In this document: positions 9,174-19,175 of the stretch, one piece after another | Layout of the letters: every line of letters starts with the position of its first letter | How positions within the stretch are numbered: the stretch's first letter is position 1 | Source of the DNA: Microbacteriaceae bacterium | GTDB lineage: Bacteria; Actinomycetota; Actinomycetes; Actinomycetales; Microbacteriaceae | Direction of reading: 5' to 3' | Length of the DNA stretch: 64,000 nt | Assembly: GCA_025464975.1 (NCBI GenBank) | Contig: JAODMT010000009.1 | Coordinates: 62,001-126,000 of the forward strand | Translations under genes and position numbers: made by a program | Notes under the pieces: model-generated | What the model was told of the DNA's origin: nothing | Database searches by the model: none | Seen by the model: the letters and a program-made list of their open reading frames with translations, nothing else

Positions 9174-10142
9174 CTATGCCGAGTTATCTACGGGGTGCAT
9201 TGTCACTGTAGCACCTTTGAAGTCAACGGCCAGCAGCAGCGACTGCCACGGTGAGTCGACCTGAGAAGCGACGAGCTCGGCCGCGACGAGACGTTGCGCC
9301 GGGTCGCTGCACAGCACGAGGATCGACGGTCCCGCCCCCGAGACGACGGCGGGCAAGCCGTGCCGCCGCAGGGTGGAAATGAGGGCCTCGGTCTCCGGCA
9401 TTGCCGCCGCACGGTAGCTCTGGTGCAGCTTGTCTTCGGTGGCCGCGAGCAACAGCTCCGGGCTCTGGATGAGGGCGGCGATGAGCAGGGCGGACCGGGA
9501 GACGTTGAAGATTGCGTCCTCGTGAGGCACCGACGCCGGCCGAAGGCTCCGGGCGAGTTCCGTCGACATGGTGCTCTGCGGAACGGCGATGAGCGGCGAC
9601 ACACCACGATGCACAATGAGCTTCTTGTGCTGCGGTCCGGCATCCGTCGTCCAGGCGATGGTCAGCCCGCCGAACAGTGCAGGAGCGACGTTGTCGGGGT
9701 GACCCTCGAGGGTGGTCGCGAGCGCGAGCAGCGCTTGCGAATCCAGTTCGACGATCCCCTCGAGAAGTCCCTTGGCCGCCATGATGCCCGACACGATCGC
9801 GGCCCCGGATGACCCGAGCCCCCGCCCGTGCGGGATGGCGTTGCGCGCGACGAGGTCGATTCCCGGCATCGGCTGCGAATATGCGGCGAATGTGTATGCG
9901 ATGGCCCGCACCACCAGGTTGGACTCGTCGGTCGGCACCTCGCCGGCGCCGACTCCGATGACCTCGACGCTCGCCCCCGGGGCGTCACGAACCGTGACGG
10001 TCAACTCGTCGTAGAGCGACAGCGCGAGCCCGAGCGTGTCGAAGCCCGGGCCGAGGTTCGCCGTGGTGGCAGGGACTCGCACCGTCACCGAACGGCCGAC
10101 GAGCGTTGTTGGCGCGCCGGCCGCGGGAACGGGCGCGGTCAT
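9174..10142 (-). CDS. thrB: Homoserine kinase
   Basis: GHMP-family kinase that phosphorylates homoserine in threonine synthesis. The ATP-binding loop is visible as [17 protein letters not shown] at about residue 100, with [19 protein letters not shown] at the N terminus and the third GHMP motif as [12 protein letters not shown]. 322 aa. Its ATG overlaps the thrC stop (ATGA), placing it at the end of the hom-thrC-thrB operon. A 170-bp gap follows before rho. Confidence 0.95.
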   Translation of the reverse strand: MTAPVPAAGAPTTLVGRSVTVRVPATTANLGPGFDTLGLALSLYDELTVTVRDAPGASVEVIGVGAGEVPTDESNLVVRAIAYTFAAYSQPMPGIDLVARNAIPHGRGLGSSGAAIVSGIMAAKGLLEGIVELDSQALLALATTLEGHPDNVAPALFGGLTIAWTTDAGPQHKKLIVHRGVSPLIAVPQSTMSTELARSLRPASVPHEDAIFNVSRSALLIAALIQSPELLLAATEDKLHQSYRAAAMPETEALISTLRRHGLPAVVSGAGPSILVLCSDPAQRLVAAELVASQVDSPWQSLLLAVDFKGATVTMHPVDNSA

Positions 10143-11221
10143 ACCGAGACTTTAGCGAGACCGAGGACGCCGGCCACCTCATCGGTGTCGTTCGCGACAA
10201 CCGTCGGGGTGACGTCTGCTCCGTCGGCGGTGCGCAAGGCCCACTGCGGGTCCTTGAGCCCGTGGCCGGTGACCGTGAGCACGACCGTTGAGCCGCGGGG
10301 AATCTCCCCGGCGGCGGAACGCTCGAGCAGCCCGGCGACGCTGATGGCGGATGCCGGCTCGACGAAGATCCCTACCTCCGCGGCAAGAATGCGGTACGCC
10401 TCGAGGATGTGCTCGTCGGAAATCGCGCCGAAGTATCCATTGCTCGCCTCCCTGGCTGCGAGGGCGAGCTCCCAGGATGCCGGGTTGCCGATGCGGATGG
10501 CGCTCGCAATAGTCTCCGGGTGCTTGACGACGTGCCCGAGAACGATCGGGGCACTCCCGGCGGCCTGGAAGCCGAACATGCGCGGAAGCTTCGTCGTCGC
10601 GCCGCGGGCGAGTTCCTCGGTGTATCCGCGGGAGTAGGCGGTGTAGTTACCCGCATTGCCGACCGGAACGATGTGAAAGTCTGGGGCGTCCTCGAGCACT
10701 TCGACGACCTCGAACGCCGCGGTCTTCTGGCCCTCGATGCGGTCGGGGTTCACCGAGTTGACGAGGTGCACCGGATAATTCGCGGCAAGGTCGCGGGCGA
10801 TGTCCAGGCAATCGTCGAAGTTGCCGCGCACCTGCAGCAGCTCGGCGTTGTGCGCGATCGCCTGGCTGAGCTTGCCGAGGGCAATCTTCCCCTCCGGCAC
10901 CAGAACGGCGGCGGTGATGCCGGCGTGCGTGGCATAGGCGGCGGCCGAGGCCGACGTGTTGCCGGTCGAGGCGCAAATGATCGCCTTTGCGCCGTGCTCG
11001 ACGGCCTTTGAGATCGCCATCGTCATTCCGCGGTCCTTGAACGACCCGGTCGGGTTCATTCCCTCGTACTTGACCCACACGGTTGCGCCGGTGCGCGCCG
11101 AGAGCGCTGGCGCCGGGATGAGCGGGGTGCCCCCCTCGCCGAGGGTGATGATTGGCGTCGCGTCGGAGACATCGAGGCGGTCTGCGTATTCGCGGAGGAC
11201 ACCGCGCCACTGGTGGGCCAT
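10139..11221 (-). CDS. thrC: Threonine synthase
   Basis: PLP-dependent enzyme converting O-phosphohomoserine to threonine. The 360-aa length is that of the short actinobacterial form. The PLP lysine is in [14 protein letters not shown] (about residue 60), the phosphate-binding glycine loop is [14 protein letters not shown], and [15 protein letters not shown] precedes it. The start overlaps the hom stop by one base (TAATG), and the stop overlaps thrB by 4 nt. Confidence 0.95.
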   Translation of the reverse strand: MAHQWRGVLREYADRLDVSDATPIITLGEGGTPLIPAPALSARTGATVWVKYEGMNPTGSFKDRGMTMAISKAVEHGAKAIICASTGNTSASAAAYATHAGITAAVLVPEGKIALGKLSQAIAHNAELLQVRGNFDDCLDIARDLAANYPVHLVNSVNPDRIEGQKTAAFEVVEVLEDAPDFHIVPVGNAGNYTAYSRGYTEELARGATTKLPRMFGFQAAGSAPIVLGHVVKHPETIASAIRIGNPASWELALAAREASNGYFGAISDEHILEAYRILAAEVGIFVEPASAISVAGLLERSAAGEIPRGSTVVLTVTGHGLKDPQWALRTADGADVTPTVVANDTDEVAGVLGLAKVSV

Positions 11222-12549
11222 TATGATCCTTCTACTCTCAGTACGGATGTGACCTGGCTGACGACGTCGCTTGATTCGAGCGCGAGAACGGTCGCCGCGA
11301 GATCGGCTTCGGATGCCTCGTGGGTGCCAATTACAAGGGTAGCGGTGGGCGAGGGCGTGCTCACGCCAGAGTCGGAGAGTTGCACCGATTGGGTGAGCGT
11401 TTCGACCGAGACGCCGTGCCCGCTGAACAATACGGCCACGGCGGCGAGGGCGCCGGGCTGGTCGACGACACTGAGCGTGATCTGATAGCGGGTGATCACC
11501 CGGGAGATCGGCAGGATCGGCAGGTTCGCGTGGGTCGACTCCGCGACCCCGGGGCCGCCGATGACGTGCCGGCGGGCTGCCGACACGAGGTCACCGAGTA
11601 CGGCCGACGCAGTCTCGATTCCGCCGGCTCCCGCGCCATAGAACATAAGGTCGCCGGCCGCTTCCGCCTCGATGAACACGGCATTCTTGGCCCCGTGCAC
11701 GGCGGCGAGCGGATGATCACGCGGCACGAGCGCCGGATAGACGCGAGCCGACACCCCCTCGACACCCTGCTCGTCGGTGAGACGCTCGCAGATCGCGAGA
11801 AGCTTGACGACGTAACCGGCCTTGCGCGCGGCATCCACCTGCTCGAGCGTCACACCGGTGATTCCCTCCCGGTACACCGCATCGAGCGGAACCGTGGTGT
11901 GGAATGCGAGGCTCGCCAGAATCGCCGTCTTCTGCGCGGCGTCGAAGCCCTCGATGTCGGCGGACGGATCTGACTTCTCGGCGTACCCGAGTTCCGTCGC
12001 GGTGGCGAGGGCGGTTTCGAGGCTCTCCCCCGCCCGGTCCATGCGGTCGAGGATGAAGTTCGTCGTGCCATTGACGATTCCGAGGATGCGCCGGATCCGG
12101 TCGCCGGCCAGACTGTCGCGCAGCGGCCGAATGATCGGGATGGCCCCCGCAACCGCGGCCTCGTAATACAACTGAGCGCCGACCTGCTCGGCCGCCTCGA
12201 ACAGTTCGGGGCCGTGCGTCGCGAGAAGCGCCTTGTTGCCGGTGATCACGTCGGCGCCAGAATTGAGCGCCTGCAGGATGAGGGTGCGAGCCGGCTCGAG
12301 GCCGCCCATGAGTTCGATCACGATGTCCGCGCCGAGGATGAGCGACTCGGCGTCCGTCGTGAGCAGTTCCCGCGGGATGTCCGTCGATCGCGTCGCGTTG
12401 ACGTCGCGCACCGCCACCCCGACGAGTTCGAGGCCGGCCCCGGCCCGGTTGGCTAGCTCCTGCCCGTGCTCGATCAGGAGTGCGGCGACCTGAGCGCCGA
12501 CCGATCCCGCGCCGAGAAGGGCGACTCTGAGGTTGCGGTACTCGATCAT
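11221..12549 (-). CDS. hom: Homoserine dehydrogenase
   Basis: NAD(P)-dependent reduction of aspartate semialdehyde to homoserine. 442 aa from ATG 12549, with a Rossmann motif ([17 protein letters not shown]), the [11 protein letters not shown] catalytic region and a C-terminal ACT domain (about residues 355-440, [16 protein letters not shown]) that usually gives threonine feedback control. The start overlaps the lysA stop (ATGA). The reading frame stays open upstream but there it is only the lysA shadow. Confidence 0.94.
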   Translation of the reverse strand: MIEYRNLRVALLGAGSVGAQVAALLIEHGQELANRAGAGLELVGVAVRDVNATRSTDIPRELLTTDAESLILGADIVIELMGGLEPARTLILQALNSGADVITGNKALLATHGPELFEAAEQVGAQLYYEAAVAGAIPIIRPLRDSLAGDRIRRILGIVNGTTNFILDRMDRAGESLETALATATELGYAEKSDPSADIEGFDAAQKTAILASLAFHTTVPLDAVYREGITGVTLEQVDAARKAGYVVKLLAICERLTDEQGVEGVSARVYPALVPRDHPLAAVHGAKNAVFIEAEAAGDLMFYGAGAGGIETASAVLGDLVSAARRHVIGGPGVAESTHANLPILPISRVITRYQITLSVVDQPGALAAVAVLFSGHGVSVETLTQSVQLSDSGVSTPSPTATLVIGTHEASEADLAATVLALESSDVVSQVTSVLRVEGS

Positions 12550-14024
12550 GATGCTTCCCTGTCGGTCGTTGGGCGTGCGGGGACGCCCGCGGCGGAGGAT
12601 TCGTCGTGGCCGATCGCACGCGCGGCGGGAATGCCGGCGTCGCGGGAGAGCAGGTCGGCCTCGGTCTCGCCGCGCACGATCACGCGAGCGGCGCCGTCCG
12701 CGACGGCGACGACCGCCGGTCGGCCGAGGTAGTTGTAGTTGCTCGCCATCGACCAGCAGTAGGCGCCGGTCGCCGGAACGGCGAGCAGGTCCCCGGCCTC
12801 GACGTCGCCCGGCAGGTAGTCGGCGTGAACCACGATGTCGCCGCTCTCGCAGTGCTTGCCGGCGATCCGCACGAGGGCCGGGTCGGCATCCGAGGTGCGG
12901 TTCGCGATTCGCACCGAGTAGTCGGCGGAGTATAGGGCGGGCCGCACGTTGTCGCTCATGCCGCCGTCGACGCTCACGTACTTGCGCACGGCGCTCGACT
13001 CCCCCGTCGTCACATCGACGTCCTTGATGGTTCCGGCCTCGTAGAGCGTGAAGGTGGAGGGGCCGATCACGGCGCGACCGGGCTCGACGGCGACGACGGG
13101 CACAGGAATGCCCAGCCGTGCGCACTCGCTCGAGACGATCTCGGCGAATCTGGCCGCCACCTCGGGAAGGGCCATTGCCGTCTCCCCGCTCGTGTAGGCG
13201 ATGCCGAATCCGCCGCCGAGATTCAGTTCCGGGATCGGGCCGCCGGCGAGCAGGTCTGCCTGGAGCGTGAGCAGTCGCTTCGCCGCCTCGACGAAACCGT
13301 CGGATTCGAAGATCTGCGAACCGATGTGCGAGTGCAGGCCGAGGAAGCTCAACTGCGGGTGGGAGCGGATCGCCGCGACAGCCGCCGGGGCGTCGGCGAT
13401 GGTGATGCCGAACTTCTGGTCCTCGCGAGCGGTGGCGAGGTACTCGTGAGTGTGCGCATGCACCCCGCTGTTGAGCCGGAGCCTCACCGGCTGCACCCGG
13501 GAGTGCCGAGCCGCGGCATCCGCGACCCGCTCGATCTCGATGAGGCTGTCGATGACGATGACGCCGAGCCCGGTCGACACCGCGCGATCGATCTCGGCGA
13601 GCGACTTGTTGTTGCCGTGAAAGCCGAGTCGGCCGGGGTCGACGCCCGCGGCGAGGGCGACTGCAAGCTCTCCCCCGCTGCACACGTCGATGTAGAGTCC
13701 GGCCTCGGTAACCCAACGCGCGAGCTCGATGCTGAGGAACGCCTTGCCGGCGTAGTACACCTTCGCGCCCGATCCGACCCGGGCGAATTCGCGGTCAAAC
13801 GACTCCTTCGCCTCGGCGGCGCGGCCGCGCGCGTCGGCCTCGTCCACGACGTAGAGCGGCGTTCCGAACCGGGCGGCCAGCTCCGACACCGCGACGCCCG
13901 CAACGGAGAGTTCGCCGGATGCGGTGCGGGCCGCGTTCCTCGACCAGACGGTCGAGGGCAACTCGTTTGCATCATCCGGATGCAACAGCCATCCCGGCGC
14001 GAGCGGGTTCTGGGTCACGGGCAC
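12546..14024 (-). CDS. lysA: Diaminopimelate decarboxylase
   Basis: Last step of lysine synthesis, decarboxylating meso-diaminopimelate with PLP. 492 aa. The PLP lysine is in KVYYAGKAFLS, the phosphate-binding loop in GGGFGIAY and the substrate motif ESGDIVV with the upstream Cys (GKHCESGD). The N-terminal 40 aa (TVWSRNAARTASGELSVAGV) is the actinobacterial type of extension. It overlaps the DUF2993 gene stop by 10 nt. Confidence 0.94.
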   Translation of the reverse strand: MPVTQNPLAPGWLLHPDDANELPSTVWSRNAARTASGELSVAGVAVSELAARFGTPLYVVDEADARGRAAEAKESFDREFARVGSGAKVYYAGKAFLSIELARWVTEAGLYIDVCSGGELAVALAAGVDPGRLGFHGNNKSLAEIDRAVSTGLGVIVIDSLIEIERVADAAARHSRVQPVRLRLNSGVHAHTHEYLATAREDQKFGITIADAPAAVAAIRSHPQLSFLGLHSHIGSQIFESDGFVEAAKRLLTLQADLLAGGPIPELNLGGGFGIAYTSGETAMALPEVAARFAEIVSSECARLGIPVPVVAVEPGRAVIGPSTFTLYEAGTIKDVDVTTGESSAVRKYVSVDGGMSDNVRPALYSADYSVRIANRTSDADPALVRIAGKHCESGDIVVHADYLPGDVEAGDLLAVPATGAYCWSMASNYNYLGRPAVVAVADGAARVIVRGETEADLLSRDAGIPAARAIGHDESSAAGVPARPTTDREAS

Positions 14025-14851
14025 ACTCCCTTCGAGGAGAACAGGTCACTGTTGAGCGTGAATGACGAAGCGCTGACCGAGAGCCGGAGGTTCGACCCGC
14101 GCACGCTGACCGAATCGAGCCAGAATGCTCGCGGCAGATACTTCGCCACGCAGACCTTCTGGGTAGCGAGCAGCGAATCGGCGACCGAACCGAGGGAGGC
14201 GCGCACCGCGGACGGGCTGAGGGTCGCGCCGCTCAGGGTGAGTGATTTCGGGGTGAGACCGAGCTGCCCGTCGATGGCCTTCGGTGCGAGAGCAACGGTG
14301 ATCGGAAGCTTCATGCCGAAGACCGTTGCGACGATGTCCGCATTCACCGCGCCGTCGGCGAGCGCGACCGAGGTGATCGGTAGGCCGTCGAAGCCGGTGA
14401 GAAGCGTGGACAGTTCGGACTGGCCGGCCGTGAACACGAGGCTCCCGTGGTCGATCGGCTTGCTTGTATCGGTCGGGACACCGGTCGCGGTGATCACAGC
14501 GTTGCCGCGAAGCTCTCCGACCGCGAGGTCATCCACGGCGATCGTTACCGTCTGCAACCGTCCGGCGGCGAGCTGCAGGAGAACGGAGCTTCCGCCTATC
14601 GTCACGTCGACCGGCGCCGAGGCCGGCAACGACAGCGAGCTTCGCACCTTCGACTCGATCAGGTTCGCGACCACGTTTCGCGCGACGCCGTCGAGCAGAA
14701 CTGCGGCGACGATGACCAGAACGACCAGCGCACCGACGACGGCGAACACGCGTCGCGATCGGCGCCGACGCGGCACTCTGGTGCCCGCGACGTCGAACGG
14801 CTTCTCCGGAGCGGCCGCCTCGGGCCGCCACTCCGGCAAGGATTCGGGCAT
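14015..14851 (-). CDS. DUF2993 (LmeA-like) single-pass membrane protein
   Basis: A 278-aa protein with a basic cytosolic N terminus (RVPRRRRSRRVF), one transmembrane helix at about residues 35-55 and a beta-rich exported domain with DUF2993 character (ANLIESKVRSSLSLPASAPVDVTIGG, then QLAAGRLQTVTIAVDDLAV). The mycobacterial relative LmeA is involved in lipomannan elongation; here the role is unknown. It sits between argS (3 nt away) and lysA (10-nt overlap) in one transcription unit. Confidence 0.8.
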   Translation of the reverse strand: MPESLPEWRPEAAAPEKPFDVAGTRVPRRRRSRRVFAVVGALVVLVIVAAVLLDGVARNVVANLIESKVRSSLSLPASAPVDVTIGGSSVLLQLAAGRLQTVTIAVDDLAVGELRGNAVITATGVPTDTSKPIDHGSLVFTAGQSELSTLLTGFDGLPITSVALADGAVNADIVATVFGMKLPITVALAPKAIDGQLGLTPKSLTLSGATLSPSAVRASLGSVADSLLATQKVCVAKYLPRAFWLDSVSVRGSNLRLSVSASSFTLNSDLFSSKGVCP

Positions 14852-14854
14852 GCG

Positions 14855-16525
14855 CTACATCCTCTCGGGAGCCGAGACTCCCAGGAGCCCGAGGGCGTTG
14901 CGGAGTACCGTGCCGGTGGCGTCGTTGAGCCACAGTCTGGTGCGGTGCACGTCGGATACCGGCTCGTCGCCGAGCGGGGTGACCCGGCAGTTGTCGTACC
15001 AGCGGTGGTAGGCGCCGGCGAGTTCCTCGGCGTAACGGGCGACTCGGTGCGGCTCGCGCAGTTCGGCGGCCTGCCTGACAACCCGCGGGAACTCGGCGAG
15101 CACTCCAAGGAGGACGCTCTCGGTCTCGTGGGTGAGCAGCGACGCGTCGAACACGCTGCGATCCACTCCACTGTCCGCGGCGTTTCGGGCCACCGAGTGG
15201 GTGCGCGCGTGGGCGTACTGAACGTAGAAAACGGGGTTGTCGTTGGTGCGCTTCGTGAACAGGTCGAGGTCGATGTCCAGCTGCGAATCGCTCGACGAGC
15301 GAACGAGCGCATAGCGCGCGGCATCCCTGCCGACGGCGTCGACGAGGTCCTCGAGCACTACGACGGTTCCGGCCCGCTTGCTCATGCGCTGCGGTGTGCC
15401 GTCCTTGACGAGGTTGACCATCTGCCCGATGAGCACCTCGAGGTTGACATAGGGCACGTCGTGGAACGCGGCCGTCATGGCCATCAGCCGCTGCACGTAG
15501 CCGTGGTGATCGGCGCCGAGCATGATGATGTTGCGCTCGAATCCGCGTTCGCGCTTGTTCAGGTAGTAGGCGAGGTCGCCTGAGATGTAGGAAGCCTCCC
15601 CGTCGCTCTTGATGACTACCCGGTCTTTGTCGTCGCCGAATTCCGTTGTGCGCAACCAGGTCGCGCCGTCCGCCTCAAAGATGTGCCCGAGCTCGCGGAG
15701 CCTGGCAATCGCAGCCTCGACGGCGCCCTGCTCGTGCAGGCTGTTCTCGTGAAAGTAGACGTCGAAGTCCACCCCGAAGTCGTGAAGGCTCTTCTTAATG
15801 TCCCCGAACATGAGGTCGACACCGATCGAACGGAAGACCTCCTGCTGGTCGGCGCGGTCGAGCCTGGTCAGCTCACCGGCGTCATAGGCGGTGACGACGC
15901 GGTCGGCGATGTCGGCGATGTACTGCCCGCCGTAACCATCTTCCGGGGTCGGTTCGCCGAGGTAGCTCGCGAGCAGGCTACGCGCGAAGCGGTCGATCTG
16001 GCCGCCGTGATCATTGAAGTAGTACTCGCGAGTGACGAGTCCGCCCTCGGCCGTGAAAATTCGGGCGAGGCTGTCGCCCACCGCCGCCCAGCGCACCCCT
16101 CCGAGGTGGATCGGACCGGTTGGGTTCGCGGAAACGAACTCGAGGTTGATCTTCACGCCGTCGTACAGGGTCCCGTTGCCGAATGCCGGGCCCTGCTCGA
16201 CGATCGTCTTGGCGACGGCGCCGGCGGCGGCCGCGTCGAGGGTGATGTTGATGAAGCCCGGGCCCGCGACATCCACCGAGGCAATGCCGTCGATGGCTTG
16301 GATGCTCTCGGCGAGTTCGAGGGCGAGTTCACGCGGGTTGGTCGCGACACTCCGGGCGAGCTTCATGGCGATGTTCGATGCCCAGTCACCGTGGTCACGG
16401 TTCCTGGGCCGGTCGAGCTTGACGTCATCGATGGTGACTTCCGCATCGACGGCACCCCGGCGCTCGAGCGCGTCGATAACGATGACGAGCAACTGGGCAG
16501 AGAGCTGGGCGGGAGTCACGAGCAT
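14855..16525 (-). CDS. argS: Arginyl-tRNA synthetase
   Basis: Class I aminoacyl-tRNA synthetase, 556 aa. The HIGH-type motif reads [12 protein letters not shown] (about residue 122) and the KMSKS-type motif reads RMSKRAGTV. An N-terminal Add-1 tRNA-binding domain and a C-terminal anticodon domain ([13 protein letters not shown]-type helices) fit the family. It starts the argS-DUF2993-lysA-hom-thrC-thrB run; argS-lysA adjacency is a known actinobacterial arrangement. Confidence 0.96.
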   Translation of the reverse strand: MLVTPAQLSAQLLVIVIDALERRGAVDAEVTIDDVKLDRPRNRDHGDWASNIAMKLARSVATNPRELALELAESIQAIDGIASVDVAGPGFINITLDAAAAGAVAKTIVEQGPAFGNGTLYDGVKINLEFVSANPTGPIHLGGVRWAAVGDSLARIFTAEGGLVTREYYFNDHGGQIDRFARSLLASYLGEPTPEDGYGGQYIADIADRVVTAYDAGELTRLDRADQQEVFRSIGVDLMFGDIKKSLHDFGVDFDVYFHENSLHEQGAVEAAIARLRELGHIFEADGATWLRTTEFGDDKDRVVIKSDGEASYISGDLAYYLNKRERGFERNIIMLGADHHGYVQRLMAMTAAFHDVPYVNLEVLIGQMVNLVKDGTPQRMSKRAGTVVVLEDLVDAVGRDAARYALVRSSSDSQLDIDLDLFTKRTNDNPVFYVQYAHARTHSVARNAADSGVDRSVFDASLLTHETESVLLGVLAEFPRVVRQAAELREPHRVARYAEELAGAYHRWYDNCRVTPLGDEPVSDVHRTRLWLNDATGTVLRNALGLLGVSAPERM

Positions 16526-16598
16526 CGATTCTATCGGGAGCGCTGACGTGCCTCCGTAGTGGGCGAGCGGCGGGCACCGACTGGTCCCGTCCCGAACG

Positions 16599-17393
16599 TC
16601 AGCGCAGCTGCACGTGTTGCGTGGTGTCGTCCACCGGGAGGTTGTCGACCACGGCGAGCACCTCGAGGTCGAGCAGCCTCAGGTTGGCCCAGTGGTTCGT
16701 CAGAAACGCGATGTCGGCGGCATCCCGGCCGGTCGAGATGCGCAAGAGACTCTGCCGCGGGGCGAGCCCGGTCGCGTCCACGACGTGCCATTCGCCGTCA
16801 ATGAACGCCTCGGCGACGGCGTGAAAGTCCATGGGGCTCAATCCGGGCGCGTACACGGCGGCCATCCGCGCGGGCACGTCGATCGCCCGCAACAGCGCGA
16901 TCACGAGGTGGGCGTAGTCCCGGCAGACTCCCTGCCTGGCGAGGAGAGTTCCCACAGCGCCATCCGTCACTCGACTCGAACCCGGAACGTACTGCAACCG
17001 GTCGTGCACCCAGGAACCCACCGCGGCCAGAAGGTCGAACCCGCTGAGGCCGCGGAACTCGGACTGCGCGGTCGGCAGCAGGCTGTCCGACTCGCAATAC
17101 CGGCTCGGCCGAAGATAGACGACCGAATCGAGCTCGTCCACGGGCGCGGGCTGCGCCTGTCCGGCGACCTCGGCGGAATAGTCGACCGTCATCCGCCCGG
17201 CCGCGCTCACGAGTTGGTGCAGCCGTGACCCGTGCCGATCCACCAGCTCGGCGGGCTGGATCGGCTCGCCATCGAGGTGGATGTCGAGGCGCTCGGTCGT
17301 CAGATCGGCTCCCTGAGCCACGGCGACGCTAAACACCATGTTGGTGCGCCCCGAGATGTCCAGTTCCAGGTGGGCGGCGACGTTTCGGAGCAT
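16599..17393 (-). CDS. Transglutaminase-like cysteine protease family protein
   Basis: 264 aa from ATG 17393 (a GTG six bases earlier is possible). The transglutaminase-core triad is visible: Cys in [11 protein letters not shown], His in [10 protein letters not shown] and Asp in HVVDATGL. The N-terminal half is a bacterial beta-sandwich domain. No signal peptide is seen, so it is probably cytosolic. It lies between the PNPOx-like gene (37 bp) and argS (73 bp), same strand. The substrate is unknown; members act as amidases or peptidases. Confidence 0.82.
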   Translation of the reverse strand: MLRNVAAHLELDISGRTNMVFSVAVAQGADLTTERLDIHLDGEPIQPAELVDRHGSRLHQLVSAAGRMTVDYSAEVAGQAQPAPVDELDSVVYLRPSRYCESDSLLPTAQSEFRGLSGFDLLAAVGSWVHDRLQYVPGSSRVTDGAVGTLLARQGVCRDYAHLVIALLRAIDVPARMAAVYAPGLSPMDFHAVAEAFIDGEWHVVDATGLAPRQSLLRISTGRDAADIAFLTNHWANLRLLDLEVLAVVDNLPVDDTTQHVQLR

Positions 17394-17430
17394 GCTCACG
17401 ATCTTGTCACGCCGGTCGCGCGCCCGCCCG

Positions 17431-18090
17431 TTACGGCCAGAGCAGGTCGCGCGTCCATCCAATTCCCTCGAGCCGGTAGCGCAGACGCAACTGGTCGCGT
17501 TCCCTGGCCGCCTGCCAAAACTCGAACTCGGCCGGACGCACGAGGTAGGTCTGCCACGACTCGGGCACGAAGTCCGGCTCCGCCTCGATGCGCTCCCGAG
17601 CCTCTCGGATCGCGGCCGCGTACTCCGCCTCCCCCGGAATCGGTTCGCTTTGAACTCCGGCCGCGGCGATGGCGCGGGCGTTCGGGTGCCGGGCAAGGAA
17701 GTCGGCGCGAGCCAGGGCTCGATGCCCGGTTTCGACCGAGCCGACGACCCGCACCTGCCGCCCTTGCTCCCGCCAGTACAGCAGCAGGGCGGCCCTCGGG
17801 TTCTCCGTCAGGTCTCGGCCCTTCGGGCTCGTCGCGAGGGTCGCGAACCAGAGCCCCTGCGGCGTGATGTCTTTGAGAAGCAGGGTGCGAGCGGATGGCG
17901 CGCCCATCGCATCCGCCGTGGCTAGTGTCATGGCGTGCGGTTGCGAGACGCTCGCGTCGAGCGCGGACGCGAGCCATTCCTCAAGCAGAACCAGCGGATC
18001 GGCGGGGGCGGCATCCGGGTCGAATTCCGGCAGATCGCCCGCAAAGACGGGAAGCTCGCGCAATCGGTCGCGCCACGATGCGTCGTTCAT
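17431..18090 (-). CDS. Pyridoxamine 5'-phosphate oxidase-like flavoprotein
   Basis: 219 aa from ATG 18090. It has the PNPOx split-barrel pattern: AMTLATADAMGAPSARTLLLKD, then GLWFATLATSPKGRDLTENPRAALLLYW (FMN binding), then RQVRVVGSVE. The C terminus ends LRLRYRLEGIGWTRDLLWP, resembling but not matching the RLHDR motif of true PdxH, so it may instead be a phenazine-type or general FMN oxidase. It is divergent from the tRNA gene, with the shared upstream region only about 43 bp. Confidence 0.75.
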   Translation of the reverse strand: MNDASWRDRLRELPVFAGDLPEFDPDAAPADPLVLLEEWLASALDASVSQPHAMTLATADAMGAPSARTLLLKDITPQGLWFATLATSPKGRDLTENPRAALLLYWREQGRQVRVVGSVETGHRALARADFLARHPNARAIAAAGVQSEPIPGEAEYAAAIREARERIEAEPDFVPESWQTYLVRPAEFEFWQAARERDQLRLRYRLEGIGWTRDLLWP

Positions 18091-18133
18091 ACTTTCAGCA
18101 TACGGAGGACTGGTAACGTAGACCTGCACTTGA

Positions 18134-18205
18134 GCCCCCATAGCTCAGGGGATAGAGCACTGCCCTCCGGAGGCAGGGGCGCAGGTTCGAATCCTGCTGG
18201 GGGCA
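18134..18205 (+). tRNA. tRNA-Arg (anticodon CCG)
   Basis: A complete cloverleaf of 72 nt: acceptor GCCCCCA/TGGGGGC, D arm with GCTCAGGGGATAGAGC, anticodon stem CTGCC/GGCAG around loop CTCCGGA (anticodon CCG, reading CGG), and T arm GCAGGTTCGAATCCTGC. Discriminator A at 18205. No CCA is encoded: the next bases are CCCC and then an IS-like end begins at 18210. The gene is the left boundary of the accessory region and a probable integration site. Confidence 0.96.
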
Positions 18206-18209
18206 CCCC

Positions 18210-18256
18210 TGTCGCGTGTCACGCTAGTCCGGACTCTTGCCACCTAGTTCGGACAA
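18210..18256 (+). repeat. IS-like left end, copy A
   Basis: 47 bp from TGTCGCGTG to TTCGGACAA, directly after the tRNA flank. It is nearly identical to copy B2 (18986-19032), differing at only a few positions. It contains two inverted copies of the TTGTCCGnACTAG unit. Confidence 0.85.
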
Positions 18257-18271
18257 CCCGCCGCGCCATCC

Positions 18272-18745
18272 CTAGCCGGAATCGCTCGCATCCATCGACA
18301 GATATGCTCCGGGCGCTTTGGCCGCATGACTCTTACCTTCAATATCGTTGTATGTGCCGCCAGACTTCACCTCAAGCACCCGAAGGTTGATGCTGGTCTT
18401 GCCAGACTTCCGCAACCATTCGTCAGCTCCATTGGGCTGATAGCCGTCTTCGGGCAACGCCGCAAGGAGCGACGCGTATGTGGAGCCTTTGCCAAGGACG
18501 ACCTTGATAACAGTCGGTGGAGATCCTTCGATTCGGTGAGTTGAGCCGTAGTGACCGGTGTAGACAACCCGACCGTACTTACTCAAATGCAGCTCCTTTG
18601 CCGCCTGATTCACCGCGTCGTAATCGTGCGGACCGGCGACTCCCAGGGGCGTACACGCGGACAACAGACACACGAGTGCGACGGCAAGCCCGGCTCGCCG
18701 GATCCTGGCAGCTGAGTTTTTGAACTGAGAATCCGTCACGGGCAC
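18272..18745 (-). CDS. Small predicted lipoprotein, cargo of the 771-bp cassette
   Basis: 157 aa with a signal peptide (RIRRAGLAVALVCLLSAC) whose LSAC lipobox would place the lipidated Cys at residue 31. The mature part is small and polar (YGRVVYTGHYGSTHRIEGSP, LRKSGKTSINLRVLEVKSG) with no recognised enzyme motif. It is the only gene between ends A and B1, so its mobility is tied to those ends. Possibly a surface or inhibitor protein; function not recognised. Confidence 0.65.
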   Translation of the reverse strand: MPVTDSQFKNSAARIRRAGLAVALVCLLSACTPLGVAGPHDYDAVNQAAKELHLSKYGRVVYTGHYGSTHRIEGSPPTVIKVVLGKGSTYASLLAALPEDGYQPNGADEWLRKSGKTSINLRVLEVKSGGTYNDIEGKSHAAKAPGAYLSMDASDSG

Positions 18746-18871
18746 ACCCTAGTCAACAGGTGCCCGCTACGCAGATCCAAAAGCGACCGCTTGGCGCAAC
18801 TCGCCGCTCAGGGGATGACTGTGTGATTGAGGCGCGCAAGAAGTAAGCGGGCGACCGCCGCCACAACCTTG

Positions 18872-18980
18872 CGTTTGTCCGGACCAGGTTGGCAAAACAC
18901 GCCACCCCAAGAGCGACAGAACCCCGGAGTTCCGGTTGTCCGAATCTGGCAATTTGTCCAGATTGCCGTGGCACGCGACA
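18872..18980 (-). repeat. IS-like right end, copy B1
   Basis: About 109 bp, from CGTTTGTCCGGAC to GGCACGCGACA. Homologous along its length to copy C (29101-29210): both have CCCCGGA(G/A)TTCCGGTTGTCCG in the middle and a TTTGTCC...GTGGCA unit at the outer end. It abuts copy B2 with only ACCCC between. Confidence 0.82.
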
Positions 18981-18985
18981 ACCCC

Positions 18986-19032
18986 TGTCGCGTGTCACGC
19001 TAGTCCGGACTTTTGCCACTCAGTTCGGACAA
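18986..19032 (+). repeat. IS-like left end, copy B2
   Basis: 47-bp near-copy of end A in the same orientation. Together with B1 it forms a long interrupted palindrome, GTGGCACGCGACA-ACCCC-TGTCGCGTGTCAC, i.e. two ends abutted back to back. Confidence 0.85.
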
Positions 19033-19175
19033 GGCACGTCAGGCTCGGCGGTCGCCTTGGAATCAGGGAGAAGCCGAAGACTGCCTTCGTGCACCGAACG
19101 TCTGAATGCCTGACTCCCTAAGCGGTTCGAGGGACGCATTCGGATCGAAGCCGTCCGACCTAGGGAGGACGAGCG

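Larger units (their letters stand above)
18210..18980. mobile_element. 771-bp transposase-less cassette with inverted multi-repeat ends
   Basis: Begins TGTCGCGTGTCACGCTAG at 18210 and ends in the inverse, GTGGCACGCGACA, at 18980. It is flanked on both sides by the same 5 bp, ACCCC (18205-18209 and 18981-18985), as expected of a target duplication. Both ends contain repeats of a TTGTCCGnACTAGnGTGGCA-type unit in inverted orientation, like the multiple end repeats of the IS21 family. No transposase gene lies inside; the only gene is a lipoprotein. It fits the idea of a mobile insertion cassette mobilised in trans. The family assignment is inference from end structure. Confidence 0.6.

Noticed and set aside
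13326-15583. Long plus-strand frames over lysA, the DUF2993 gene and argS
   Set aside because: Acid/base-rich shadow translations opposite genes with clear catalytic motifs.
18870-19035. Possible CRISPR-like spaced repeats
   Set aside because: The repeated TTGTCCG units are in inverted pairs with irregular spacing and recur at 29.1 kb as IS-like ends; no cas genes are present.
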